64,000 bases of DNA, from contig NZ_WUEG01000014.1 in the NCBI RefSeq assembly GCF_010468565.1, positions 1 to 64,000 of the forward strand, in the 5' to 3' direction. The notes beneath the pieces are model-generated. The model did not search any database, was not told the DNA's origin, and saw only the letters and a program-made list of their open reading frames with translations. This DNA comes from Allomuricauda sp. TY007 (lineage in GTDB: Bacteria > Bacteroidota > Bacteroidia > Flavobacteriales > Flavobacteriaceae). Shown one piece after another: positions 24,775 through 33,762 of this stretch (its first letter is position 1; each line of letters starts with the position of its first letter). Both the position numbers and the translations under genes were made by a program.

Positions 24775-25941
24775 TCAATCTTCAGAAGAAGAATTTACAT
24801 TGGTTTGTAAAATATTCATGTTGGGATGAAAAGTGCGCCAGCTGTGCCAAAACTCCTGATAGGCGTTGATCTTTTTCAAGGGTGGTATGGAATCATCGAT
24901 GGGTTCGCCCCAAATAGTGTATCTCTGTTTCCCGATAAGGGTATCGTTCCGAATACTGAATAGGGTGTTATCAGGTCGCTCGTGGGCATAGAAGCTCAGG
25001 GTATCTTGGGCCAATGCCACAACGACCGGCCTTCCACCAAGTTCCAGGTTGACCACCCGTTCCTCCTTAAGTCGGTTCCAGTCCACTGCCTTGCTGTCAT
25101 TTCCACTCTCGATCCCCACTATCCATGACTTTTCTTTCCAAGATAAGGTATCGGTCCGGGTCAGGTCGCCCCGTTCGATTCCAAAATCATAGTCATCGAG
25201 ATCGTCATATTCCTCATTGAAGGTGGAATCCCGTTGCATGACCAAACTATTGGGATAGCGTTCCAGCCACTGCTTTAGGCTGGACTGTTCGCTCCTGAGT
25301 TCAGGCAAGGACCGACCCTTCAATGGTCCTGCAATGGCTTCCCCACTGACCTGTCGCCACCAACTACCGGTGGTCTCGTCCTCGAACATGGCATTGAAAT
25401 GGTCCATGCCCACCAATCGGAACGTTTCAGGGGCACCATTGACCACTGGTTCAAAGATGCGTCCGCTGCGACAAACCGAGCAATAGGTCACCATAATGGG
25501 CTTTCCCCCCAGAGTGTCCAGTACTTGATGGTGGTAGGCGATGAGCTGTATCGGATAGGCCTTGGCCTCGTTGTTGAGTTCTATGCCCAAGACCAGCTTG
25601 TCCAAGGGGATGGAGTTGGAAGTGGAATCGGCGAGGCTCAATTGCCCCGGTTGATAGAACATCTTATCCGCGGCCATTCTAAAGTTGAATAGGTATGCCA
25701 CGGCCAAGCAGGCCACAAGCACCCCGAGCATCAACCATCGTTTGGACACATAGGCCTTATAGGCCCCAATGGCCATTAGGATCACAAAGCCCCCTCGGAA
25801 GGCCCACCGCCACTTGTATAGAAAATAGGCCAGATCAATGCTCTCCATTTCCTGGCTCCCGGGCATGGGCATTATAAAATATACGTTCAGTATCTCAAAC
25901 AGGGCCAGGCCAATGGCCCCAATATAAAACCACTTTTTCAT
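24775..25941 (-). CDS. DUF3179 domain membrane-anchored protein
   Basis: 388 residues. Three N-terminal hydrophobic segments (about 5-25, 50-65, 70-90) are followed by a DUF3179 domain. That domain has AYPIQLIAYHHQVLDTLGG, the cysteine pair MVTYCSVCRSGRIFEP, the DETTGSWWRQVSGEAIAGPL block and a late FWHSWRTFHPN. The biochemical function of DUF3179 is unknown. It is the last gene of the leftward island operon, 5 bp after an AhpD-like gene; its CxxC may act with those thiol enzymes. Base composition is GC-rich like the rest of the island. Confidence 0.88.
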   Translation of the reverse strand: MKKWFYIGAIGLALFEILNVYFIMPMPGSQEMESIDLAYFLYKWRWAFRGGFVILMAIGAYKAYVSKRWLMLGVLVACLAVAYLFNFRMAADKMFYQPGQLSLADSTSNSIPLDKLVLGIELNNEAKAYPIQLIAYHHQVLDTLGGKPIMVTYCSVCRSGRIFEPVVNGAPETFRLVGMDHFNAMFEDETTGSWWRQVSGEAIAGPLKGRSLPELRSEQSSLKQWLERYPNSLVMQRDSTFNEEYDDLDDYDFGIERGDLTRTDTLSWKEKSWIVGIESGNDSKAVDWNRLKEERVVNLELGGRPVVVALAQDTLSFYAHERPDNTLFSIRNDTLIGKQRYTIWGEPIDDSIPPLKKINAYQEFWHSWRTFHPNMNILQTNVNSSSED

Positions 25942-25946
25942 CTTGG

Positions 25947-26495
25947 TCAGTTTTTGGGGTCGTAATGGGCATAGCCTTCCTCGGCCCGCTGTTTACCTCT
26001 ATTGATATAAAAATTACGGTCAGAGGGCGCGGAAGTCCCCAGTCCGTCCACGTATCGATTAAACATACAAAATATTGCCGAGATCAGGACCGTATCGTGG
26101 ATCTCCCTATCGGTGGCCCCCAGTTTCCGGGCCTGATCCACTTGCTCTTGGGTAACATGCTTCCCTCCTTTTTGGACACTCCCGGCTATGACTAGGAGGG
26201 CCTTTAGCTTATCGGAAATGCCACTGTTCCTATAATCATCCTTGACTTGATCGATAAATGCAACATCACATTGTAGGTAATGTTGGGCTATGCCCCCATG
26301 GGCATGCTGGCAAAAGAAACAATCATTGAGGGAGGAAACATAGGTGGCGATCAGTTCCCGTTCCCCCCTGCTCAAGGAGTTCTCCGAACGCAAGAGGACT
26401 TCCGCCAGATCGTTCATGGGTTGGGCGGTCTCCGGCCTAAAATGCATCAGGCCACGGATTCCCGGAAGGTTTTCATCAATTTTGATATGTGCCAT
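25947..26495 (-). CDS. AhpD-like/carboxymuconolactone decarboxylase family protein 1
   Basis: A 182-residue cytoplasmic all-helical protein of the peroxidase-related CMD/AhpD family. The redox site CFFCQHAH fits the AhpD pattern CxxCxxxH, and the upstream glutamate lies in RGERELIATYVSSLN. The C-terminal half has HDTVLISAIFCMFNRYVDGLG, shared with its two paralogues. AhpD proteins reduce peroxides or pass electrons through the cysteine pair. Start at 26495, 2 bp after the next paralogue; the substrate is unknown. Confidence 0.9.
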   Translation of the reverse strand: MAHIKIDENLPGIRGLMHFRPETAQPMNDLAEVLLRSENSLSRGERELIATYVSSLNDCFFCQHAHGGIAQHYLQCDVAFIDQVKDDYRNSGISDKLKALLVIAGSVQKGGKHVTQEQVDQARKLGATDREIHDTVLISAIFCMFNRYVDGLGTSAPSDRNFYINRGKQRAEEGYAHYDPKN

Positions 26496-26497
26496 AT

Positions 26498-27043
26498 TTA
26501 ACTTTTTTGATTCAATACATATCCTTTGGTGGCAAGCCGCTCCCCCATTTCAGCATACATCTTGGGATTGGTCGGGGTCCAAGTGGCCAAGCCATCCACA
26601 TAGCGGTTGAACATACAAAAAGTGGCCGCAATCAGGACCGTATCGTGCAACTCTTGATCGGTCGCACCCTCTTTACGGGCCAACTCAATATCCTCTGGGG
26701 CCACTGCCCTTCCGCTCTGTTGTACCTTTTCCGCTATTCGGAGCAGGGCCTTCACTTTGGAACTGATCTTGGCGGTTTCCATATTTTCCAGCACTTCCGA
26801 GACCAACTGACCTTCATTTCCAAACAGCGACCGAGCGGCTGCGGTATGACTGTCCGAACAGAACTTGCAACGGTTTAGGGAGGAAACATAGGCCGCTATG
26901 AGTTCCCGTTCCGCAGCACTGAGCGTGGAAGGTCGGCGCAGCAATACTTGGGCAAGCTCGTAAAGCGGTTTCCCGGTCTCTGGCCGAAACAAGGCCAAAC
27001 TGCGTATGCCGGGGACATCGGGTGAAACTGAAATGTGTGCCAT
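26498..27043 (-). CDS. AhpD-like/carboxymuconolactone decarboxylase family protein 2
   Basis: 181 residues, similar to the gene at 25947. Its redox site is CKFCSDSH (CxxCxxxH), with AAERELIAAYVSSLN before it and HDTVLIAATFCMFNRYVDGLA after it. The opening MAHISVSPDVPGIRSLALFRPETGKP parallels the other copies. No signal peptide, so it is cytoplasmic. It stands between the MFS gene and copy 1 in the same operon. Divergence between copies implies different partners or substrates rather than simple dosage. Confidence 0.9.
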   Translation of the reverse strand: MAHISVSPDVPGIRSLALFRPETGKPLYELAQVLLRRPSTLSAAERELIAAYVSSLNRCKFCSDSHTAAARSLFGNEGQLVSEVLENMETAKISSKVKALLRIAEKVQQSGRAVAPEDIELARKEGATDQELHDTVLIAATFCMFNRYVDGLATWTPTNPKMYAEMGERLATKGYVLNQKS

Positions 27044-27090
27044 AAGGTGTATTATTATTGGTTTTTAAATGGGTCTATTATCGTTAAAGA

Positions 27091-28347
27091 TCATGGTTCA
27101 CTCGCAGTGGCCAACTCTTTGGCACTGTGCCTGTCCACATAGACCAGGGCCAGACCAAAGACGAACACTACGGAAAAGAACAACAGGGCATTGCCATATC
27201 CCCCCAACATGCTGACCATGCTTCCCAGGGAGAACACCGCCACGGTGGTGAAAATCCTGCCGAGGTTAAAACAGAACCCTGTGGCCCCGGCCCTGATGGC
27301 CGTTGGAAAAAGCTGTGGGATATAAAACGAGAGCAGCCCTTGGCTGATCCCAAAAAACAGGGACAGCAATGCCGTTTCAAAATAGATGACCCTTGAAAAT
27401 TCATGGTTGAGCCCGAATAGCAAAAATGCCATCAGGGAACATCCCGAAAAGCAGAGGAGCATGGCCTTTCTGACCCCCAAGGTCTTGGCCACCCAACCGG
27501 ATAAAAATCCGCCCGTTATCCCCCCGATTCCCAAGAGCATCATGACCAATCCCCGTTCTTGCTGTCCATCACTTCCAACAAGCAGGCTCTGTACCCATGT
27601 GGGATACCATGAGAAAACAGCCCACAGTCCAATGAGCATGGAACCGAACACCAACGAGCCATGGATGAGTTCCTTTCGATGATGGGTGAATAGCTGTATT
27701 CGGTCACGGAATGAGAATCCCCTATCCGCTTTTGCCCAAGACGGGGATTCCTTTAGGGAGATAAAGGCCACGACTGCAAGTAGTGTCGGGACAATGCCCA
27801 TCAAGAAGCCTTCCCTCCAACCGGACAGGATATTGATGAGCCCGGAGCTGAAGATCCCCACGGGAAATCCGATGGACACGATACCGATCACGATGTTCCT
27901 GGAGGATTTGGGCCATACTTCGGAAAGGTAGGTCACCGAGATCACCATGACCCCGCCAACACCAAATCCTGCCAACAATCGAAATGCGACCAGGAGTTCC
28001 CAACTGGGCACAAAGTAGATGAGCCAGGTAAAGAGACCGATACAGGCCAATGACAACGCAAAGGACCTTAACCGTCCGATATGATCACTTATGAGTCCCC
28101 AACTGAAGCCTCCCAAGGTCCAGCCAAGCAAAAAAATGGAATTGATATAAGTCTCTATCTGTACTACCGCCTCGGCATCGCTGGCCCGATCTTGCATAAG
28201 TGAATCCAGCACATTGGGCAGGTAAACGGACATCAAAGTGGATACCTGTCCCGCCAATACATTGCTTATAAAACAACAGATGAACAGGATCCAGGCAAAC
28301 TTTCCTATCCTTGGTTTTCCCATGCGGTTTGAATCAGTACCCATCAT
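27091..28347 (-). CDS. MFS transporter
   Basis: A 418-residue major facilitator protein with 12 hydrophobic segments. The loop 2-3 motif is GGFSWGLISDHIGRLRSFAL, and a second-half copy reads GGFLSGWVAKTLGVRKAML. It belongs to the sugar/organic-acid type side of the superfamily; no closer substrate call is possible. Its start overlaps the stop of the TonB receptor gene as ATGA, so the outer- and inner-membrane transporters are co-translated and probably move the same compound. Confidence 0.88.
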   Translation of the reverse strand: MMGTDSNRMGKPRIGKFAWILFICCFISNVLAGQVSTLMSVYLPNVLDSLMQDRASDAEAVVQIETYINSIFLLGWTLGGFSWGLISDHIGRLRSFALSLACIGLFTWLIYFVPSWELLVAFRLLAGFGVGGVMVISVTYLSEVWPKSSRNIVIGIVSIGFPVGIFSSGLINILSGWREGFLMGIVPTLLAVVAFISLKESPSWAKADRGFSFRDRIQLFTHHRKELIHGSLVFGSMLIGLWAVFSWYPTWVQSLLVGSDGQQERGLVMMLLGIGGITGGFLSGWVAKTLGVRKAMLLCFSGCSLMAFLLFGLNHEFSRVIYFETALLSLFFGISQGLLSFYIPQLFPTAIRAGATGFCFNLGRIFTTVAVFSLGSMVSMLGGYGNALLFFSVVFVFGLALVYVDRHSAKELATASEP

Positions 28348-31106
28348 CGTAACAATTCGTCAAAGGTGATGCTCAAATAGTATACGGCCCCCACCGTTGG
28401 TGAACCATAGGCTTGGTACACTTGGTTGTTCAACAGGTTGCTCGCCCCCAACTTAAAAATGGATTTTAGGGACAGCACTTTATAGCTGACCTGTGCGTCC
28501 ACCATGGAATAGGCGGAAATCCCGCCGGGACGCAATTGGTTGAAGGTGCCGTACCAGTCATAGGCATCCTGCCATCGCCAGGCCACATTGAATCCCAGGT
28601 TCCTGTTCACGGTATCCTTGCCCAACATGAGGGAGGTCCTGAACTTGGGCGTATTGAAGGCAGGGATGTCATTGGGATCGGCATTGCGCAGGTTGAACTC
28701 CGCCCATGTACCATTGGCCTTGACCGTAAAATCCCCGGGCAGCCTGTAATTGATGCCCAGAGTGGCCCCTTGTGTGGTCACCCTTTCGGTGGCATTGGTG
28801 TACAACTGGTAAAGATGACTGTCCCCATTGAGCAGGTCTATGGCCGCATCCATGTTCACTTCCCCACCAGCCAGCACAGGACTTTGGGGTTCTATGACCA
28901 CTTGGTTCAAAATAAAATCGTTATAGCTGCTGAAATAGTAGTTGGCATCGATCATGAGATCTCCCCCGATCAACCCTTTATAGCCAATTTCAAAGGTCTG
29001 TACCCGCTCCGGTTTGATATAGCCCACATCGGACTTTACCAAGAGGTCCTTGGCCTCTGCCACGGCATCCCCAAAAGGGGTGCCACTGTTCACCAGTTCG
29101 TTGAACCTTCCAAAGAAGGGGCCCAAGGAGGCGGTCGTAAAGGAATTTTGATATACCGTCAGGTCATCACTGTTATCGGGCACCCCGCCCAGAATGGTAA
29201 TGGGCCCGGCATTAAGCCTGATATACTGGTCCCCGGGTGTCGGGTTCCGAAATCCTGTTTGGTAGGAGGACCGGAGATAATGCTTCCCGGCAATGTTATA
29301 TACTGCGGAGGCCCTGGGCGTCAACCTGCCCTTAAAGTTTTGGTTCTTGTCATACCGCAGGGAACTGGTCAGTTTCAGTTTGTCCTCGAACAATTCTTTT
29401 GAAGCTTGTACAAAAGCCCCGCCTTCCCTAATGAGGATGGGACTGTCCGCATCGTCGAACAACGTACCATTGGTAAACATATCATAGTACCTGAAATTAC
29501 CGCCCACCAGAACATCGATTACCTTGGTATGGTTACTTAAGTCGTACTGACCTTCAATATGGTACAGTTTACTTTGGCTTAGGATGCCTGCCCCACTCAA
29601 CCCTTGTATGCCGATATACCGTTCCTTTTCCCGGTTGAATTCGTCCGATCCCGGCAGAAATCGGCCTTGATCGGCAAATGCCCGGGCGGCATCATGGCTG
29701 CCCGCTGTCACCCCTGTAATGTTGCCGTTATAGGCCTCGGAATACCGTTGGTACCAAACATCATCGGCCTGATCCGGGCTCACCACATTGCCATTGAGGT
29801 CCTGCACCCAGGTTTTGTTGATCAATTGCCCCAATCCCTTTCCGTTATAGGAATCCTTGGAATCTTCGATACTGGCATAGGCACGGACAAAATAATCAGC
29901 TCCCTTGAGTTCCAATCGGTGCTGTTCGAACTGAAAATTGTCCAGTTGGAAGCGGTTACTTCCCGTATAGGCCGCTCTACCCTGGTTGAAATTGTACTGA
30001 TAGATCAGCTCGGCATTGTTGCCCACACGGTAGTGCAGGGCCCCGTTCAGTTTCAGACTATATACATCATAATCCATCAGGAAGCGTTCCTCATAGCCTG
30101 TACGGGACACTCTTCCAATTCCGCTCAGGTCCCTTGTCTCGTCGTCCCCATAGATGTTCAGGGCATCCCTGGCGGGATTATTGGCTCCACGCTGCTCCGG
30201 GGGAGTGCCATCGTCCACATCCGTATAATTGGTTGCAAACCAGTCAAGTCCCGTAAAGTAGGAAACATTGAATTTGTAGGCAAAACGGTCATTGATGGCC
30301 TTGGCAAATCGGATGGACAAATCGTATAGCGGTTTGGGATTACTGTATTCCTCCCCAAAATGATTTAAACCAAAGCGGGTGTTCACACTGAGGCCTTGGT
30401 ATTTAAAGGGATCCTTGGTATGCATGGAGAGCACACCGTTGAAGGCCACTGGTCCATAAAGGGCGGAGGCCGACCCTGGGATCAGTTCCACACTTTCCAG
30501 ATCGAGGTCACTGGACCCAAACATATTGCCCACTGCAAAGGTCAGGCCCGGGGTCTGGTTGTCCACCCCGTCCACCAATTGCAGAAAGCGTGCATTTCCA
30601 GTATCGTTGAACCCCCTGGTATTGATCTCTTTATAGGTAAGGCTACTAGTCACCATGTCCAGGCCCTTGAGGTTCTGCAACCCGTCATAAAAATCCAGTG
30701 AAGGTGTTTCCCTGATATCGACGGTACCCATCTTTTCAATGCTCACTGGGGATTGAAAGATGTTTTCCGGGATACGTGAAGCGGATATGACCAATCCCTC
30801 CAACAGTTCATTCTTGATATCGAGGTTGATGGACACCGGATCAGCGCTTTCCACAAGCACTTCTTGGGTCTCATACCCGATAAAGGAGATGGTTATGGCC
30901 ACCGGATACCCCTGGGTTATGTTCAGTTTAAAATATCCGTTCCCATCGGTGGTGGTACCAATCGTTTTTCCAGAAATCGTGACACTGGCCCCTGACATGG
31001 GTTCATTGGTCATTGCATCCAAAACGGTCCCTGAAACCGTGTTGGACTGGGTAAAGGCAAGGAAAGGAATCAGAAGCAACAATAACGTATTGATCTTGTT
31101 TTTCAT
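28344..31106 (-). CDS. TonB-dependent receptor with carboxypeptidase-like N-terminus
   Basis: A 920-residue outer-membrane protein. It has a signal peptide (about 1-19, ending LAFTQ) and a carboxypeptidase-regulatory-like domain (about 20-105: VSGTVLDAMTNEPMSGASVT). A plug (about 115-235) includes EINTRGFNDTGNARFLQLVDG, and a 22-strand barrel follows with the typical final segment. It imports a ligand using TonB energy. It is classed with siderophore/vitamin-type rather than SusC-type receptors because no SusD gene is present. The ligand is unknown; the MFS and AhpD genes of the operon suggest an organic, possibly oxidising or quinone-like compound. Confidence 0.92.
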   Translation of the reverse strand: MKNKINTLLLLLIPFLAFTQSNTVSGTVLDAMTNEPMSGASVTISGKTIGTTTDGNGYFKLNITQGYPVAITISFIGYETQEVLVESADPVSINLDIKNELLEGLVISASRIPENIFQSPVSIEKMGTVDIRETPSLDFYDGLQNLKGLDMVTSSLTYKEINTRGFNDTGNARFLQLVDGVDNQTPGLTFAVGNMFGSSDLDLESVELIPGSASALYGPVAFNGVLSMHTKDPFKYQGLSVNTRFGLNHFGEEYSNPKPLYDLSIRFAKAINDRFAYKFNVSYFTGLDWFATNYTDVDDGTPPEQRGANNPARDALNIYGDDETRDLSGIGRVSRTGYEERFLMDYDVYSLKLNGALHYRVGNNAELIYQYNFNQGRAAYTGSNRFQLDNFQFEQHRLELKGADYFVRAYASIEDSKDSYNGKGLGQLINKTWVQDLNGNVVSPDQADDVWYQRYSEAYNGNITGVTAGSHDAARAFADQGRFLPGSDEFNREKERYIGIQGLSGAGILSQSKLYHIEGQYDLSNHTKVIDVLVGGNFRYYDMFTNGTLFDDADSPILIREGGAFVQASKELFEDKLKLTSSLRYDKNQNFKGRLTPRASAVYNIAGKHYLRSSYQTGFRNPTPGDQYIRLNAGPITILGGVPDNSDDLTVYQNSFTTASLGPFFGRFNELVNSGTPFGDAVAEAKDLLVKSDVGYIKPERVQTFEIGYKGLIGGDLMIDANYYFSSYNDFILNQVVIEPQSPVLAGGEVNMDAAIDLLNGDSHLYQLYTNATERVTTQGATLGINYRLPGDFTVKANGTWAEFNLRNADPNDIPAFNTPKFRTSLMLGKDTVNRNLGFNVAWRWQDAYDWYGTFNQLRPGGISAYSMVDAQVSYKVLSLKSIFKLGASNLLNNQVYQAYGSPTVGAVYYLSITFDELLR

Positions 31107-31118
31107 GGATTTTGGTTG

Positions 31119-31700
31119 TTAGGAATTTGGTTTGGTCTTCTTTTGTTTCAATTGTTCATAGGCCTCGGGAATCCTCACATACCCATTTTTGTTCAGGCGG
31201 TCAGCCAATTCCTGATAATAAGAGGCATCTTTGGGCAAATGGGTGGCCAAGCCGTCCACATACCTGTTGTAGAGGCAGAACAGGGCGGCGATCAGGACCG
31301 TGTCATGGATTTCAAGATCTGTTGCCCCGTGTTTCTTGGCGCGGTCAATGGCCTCCGTACTGACCTGTTTTCCTCCCATCCCTGTCAACCGGGCCACATG
31401 TAGAAGGGCCTTCATTTTCTCATCTAGGGGGGTGGAGTCAATATCCTTTTTGGCCATCTCACATAGGGATGGGTCATCATAATAGGTGTTGGTCGCGGCG
31501 GTATGTGCCGTGGTGCAGAACACGCACCCGTTCCCTGATGAGACCACCGTGGCGATCAGTTCCCGTTCCCCTTCGGATAAGGTGGAGGGTCCCCGCATCA
31601 AGATCTGGGTGAGTTCACGGATCGGTTCAGCGGTTTCCCTACTGTATTCGAGCAGTCCGGTAATCCCGGGCAAATGTTCTTCAAGTGGTATATAGGACAT
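31119..31700 (-). CDS. AhpD-like/carboxymuconolactone decarboxylase family protein 3
   Basis: A 193-residue third paralogue and first gene of the operon. Its redox site is CVFCTTAH (CxxCxxxH), with GERELIATVVSSGNG before it and HDTVLIAALFCLYNRYVDGLA after it. A longer, basic C-terminal tail (EAYEQLKQKKTKPNS) distinguishes it from the other two. Cytoplasmic. Its promoter must lie in the 31701-31800 region. Confidence 0.9.
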   Translation of the reverse strand: MSYIPLEEHLPGITGLLEYSRETAEPIRELTQILMRGPSTLSEGERELIATVVSSGNGCVFCTTAHTAATNTYYDDPSLCEMAKKDIDSTPLDEKMKALLHVARLTGMGGKQVSTEAIDRAKKHGATDLEIHDTVLIAALFCLYNRYVDGLATHLPKDASYYQELADRLNKNGYVRIPEAYEQLKQKKTKPNS

Positions 31701-32323
31701 CTTCAGTTGTTTTTCAAATTAGTATTGGTCATTGGTTATGCTTCTCATTTTATAGTCATCATCGCGATGTACACTTCTTGTGTGTACACTATGGAATGTT
31801 TATGGTAAGCACTTGGGGGTTATAGGGTCGAAAACCGATTGAATCTCCCCGGTTTTAAGCCTATTCAGGACATCTTTTAGCTAAAAAGCATATGTGTCCA
31901 CATCGAAAAAATCAAATATATCTTTACAGTCGATAAGATTTGATTAATCTAAGTTTAATACTATTATCAAAGGGTTAATCCAGTTAATATCGAGTAAATA
32001 AATATAAATCGGATATTATCTATTGGATATCCATAGGAATGGAGTAATAGATTTAAATAAAAATCTGTGTTGATGGAAAGCTCTTAAAAAAGGTTTGCAG
32101 AGTATGGTAAAACCACAAAAAAATACCATTCATGGGATGGGCTTTTAAATTTAACTAAAGTTCAAATAAAACTGTACTCCCTCATAAACAAATCACTTAT
32201 TTAAGGCAGTTTGTATATATTTTAAAAGACGAAAAGACAAATCGTTCACAAAAGTTCACAAATTGTCAACATTTTGAAATCAAAAAGTGGAAACCCCAAT
32301 AAAACTGGGGGTCCGAGAGGAAA
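31701..32323. promoter_or_regulatory. Control region of the island operon
   Basis: About 620 bp of AT-rich, non-coding DNA. The dyad tgtacac (31768-31774) / gtgtaca (31782-31788) lies 68 bp in front of the first gene and is the best operator candidate. No perfect TAnnTTTG was found on the minus strand close to the start. No integrase remnant could be read in the rest. Confidence 0.4.
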
Positions 32324-32350
32324 GTTCGATTTTTGCCGGGGCTACTTTTT
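32324..32350 (+). repeat. Right direct repeat of the island (attR-like)
   Basis: 27 bases matching 24505-24531 with one difference (T for C at the ninth base). It is followed by TTTTTGAC where the left copy has TTTTTCAT, so the identity ends there. Confidence 0.6.
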
Positions 32351-32617
32351 GACTTTCATAACTCCTAACACTAGCATGTTAATGGGGCAGATGACTCCAG
32401 GTATAAAAGTATAGGTCCTTGGGCTCGATTCCAACATAGAGGTGCGTTACATGGACCATGAGAAGAGAGTCTTGTGCTAATTGAACATACTATATAATAT
32501 TCTGGTGTTTTCAACCTGCCAGATTAATGTCCAATCAATAAATTTCTGTCCGAATTCAATTAAAAATACATCAAAATCCACCATTATCGGTCAATTTTGC
32601 ATCGACCGTGGAATAGC
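32351..32617. other. Intergenic, no gene seen
   Basis: A T-arm-like string at 32419-32434 (ttgg..ctcgatt..ccaa) may be another tRNA scrap, but no tRNA folds around it. Nothing else is recognisable. Confidence 0.4.
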
Positions 32618-32983
32618 TCAGCCATTCCTTAGAATCTTTTCCATTTTTTTACCTCTAGCCAGCTCATCCACCAATTTGTCGAGATACCGGACTTGTTGGG
32701 TCAACGGGTTTTCAATTTCTTCAACCCTGTACCCGCAGATCACTCCTGTTATCAGGTTAACGTTCGGGTTCAATGTGGCTTCTTTAAAAAAGGTTTCAAA
32801 CGTTGCTCGTTGGTCAATAAGGTTTTTTATTTTTTTGTTGTCAAAACCTGTTAGCCATGTTATAACTTGATGTAATTCTTCTTTTGTCCGACCCTTTTTC
32901 TCAATTTTTGTAACATAATGCGGATATACCGATGCAAAGGTCATATTCGCCATTCGTTTATCGTGTTCGGGAGTAGTTTTCAT
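32618..32983 (-). CDS. DUF2200 domain protein
   Basis: A 121-residue soluble protein that matches the DUF2200 pattern almost from end to end: [77 protein letters not shown]. The function of the family is unknown. It lies 4 bp downstream of the DUF1801 gene, so the two form a small leftward operon just outside the island's right repeat. Confidence 0.9.
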   Translation of the reverse strand: MKTTPEHDKRMANMTFASVYPHYVTKIEKKGRTKEELHQVITWLTGFDNKKIKNLIDQRATFETFFKEATLNPNVNLITGVICGYRVEEIENPLTQQVRYLDKLVDELARGKKMEKILRNG

Positions 32984-32987
32984 TTTA

Positions 32988-33377
32988 TCAGAGTTTTTCT
33001 AAACGCCCTTTTCTTTTTACAATGTTTTTATAGTCCCATTGTATTTCTCGTGATTTTTTTAACCATCGTGTCAAATCCGCAGTTTCAACTTCAAGAACAC
33101 TGGTATAAAAAATAGAAGCATCTTTAAATTTCTTTCCTTTCACATTTAAATACGCTTCGTTAAAATCCGCACCGCTCCAAAACATGAGTCTTATTCCTTT
33201 TTTTTGTTTGCTGTACCCAACAATTGGATTACCGTCCAAAAACCAAACAGGGTGGGAGTGCCAGATTTTATTTTCCGCTTCGGTAAGTTCGTTGTTTATT
33301 GTTGTTGCCAGTAAGTCGCAGATTTCTTTTTCAGGGAGTAATTGGTTATCGTTATATGTTTGAATTTCTTCTTTCAT
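32988..33377 (-). CDS. DUF1801 domain protein
   Basis: From the ATG at 33377 the protein has 129 residues. The pattern [22 protein letters not shown], the [13 protein letters not shown] strand and the late [16 protein letters not shown] fit DUF1801 (YdhG-like), a small alpha/beta domain of unknown function. The longer frame to 33479 adds residues with no family match. It is the first gene of a pair with DUF2200. Confidence 0.85.
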   Translation of the reverse strand: MKEEIQTYNDNQLLPEKEICDLLATTINNELTEAENKIWHSHPVWFLDGNPIVGYSKQKKGIRLMFWSGADFNEAYLNVKGKKFKDASIFYTSVLEVETADLTRWLKKSREIQWDYKNIVKRKGRLEKL

Positions 33378-33762
33378 ATTCGAGTATAAATTAATAGTTC
33401 TCAAACTGTTCCCAATAGTAAGAGTGCGCCAAATGTAACCATGGGGGTTGGTTTTTGTTATACCTAGGAAGATACACAAAAAAGAAGAATAGGTTGGTAT
33501 ATTTGAAACTTTACCCTTTTTTAATACTATCTTCTAGTCGATTGGGAACCCTTTTAGACACAAATCCGATATGGTTCTCTTTGTTTGGATGTGCAGGTTA
33601 TGCCTTTACCATTGATGGCGAATGCTTATCAAAGCTATCCAATATAAACGTTGAAAACAATGATTCGTAGATACTAATCCGACATTTTTTATGCATGAAT
33701 TTTGTAGGATTCAGATAAATAACTAAAACCTTATATTTGCCATTTAAATAGCATTATCCAGA
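33378..33762. promoter_or_regulatory. Intergenic region with promoter of the TonB/DUF4249 operon
   Basis: TATATTTG (33732-33739) is a perfect TAnnTTTG box, placed so that transcription starts near 33746, ahead of the TTG start codon at 33763. Upstream TTG triplets lie farther away than usual. A 71-codon rightward frame at 33455-33670 is not convincing. Confidence 0.5.

Noticed and set aside
28536..30329. Long rightward open frames of 288 and 241 codons opposite the TonB receptor gene
   Set aside because: They are antisense to a clear TonB receptor in GC-rich DNA and encode no recognisable domain; the receptor frame explains the region.
32419..32434. T-arm-like sequence near the island's right end
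   Set aside because: No acceptor or anticodon arm fits around it; could be chance or a very old tRNA scrap.
33455..33670. 71-codon rightward frame before the TonB/DUF4249 operon
   Set aside because: Overlaps the DUF1801 control region and has mixed composition without any family pattern.
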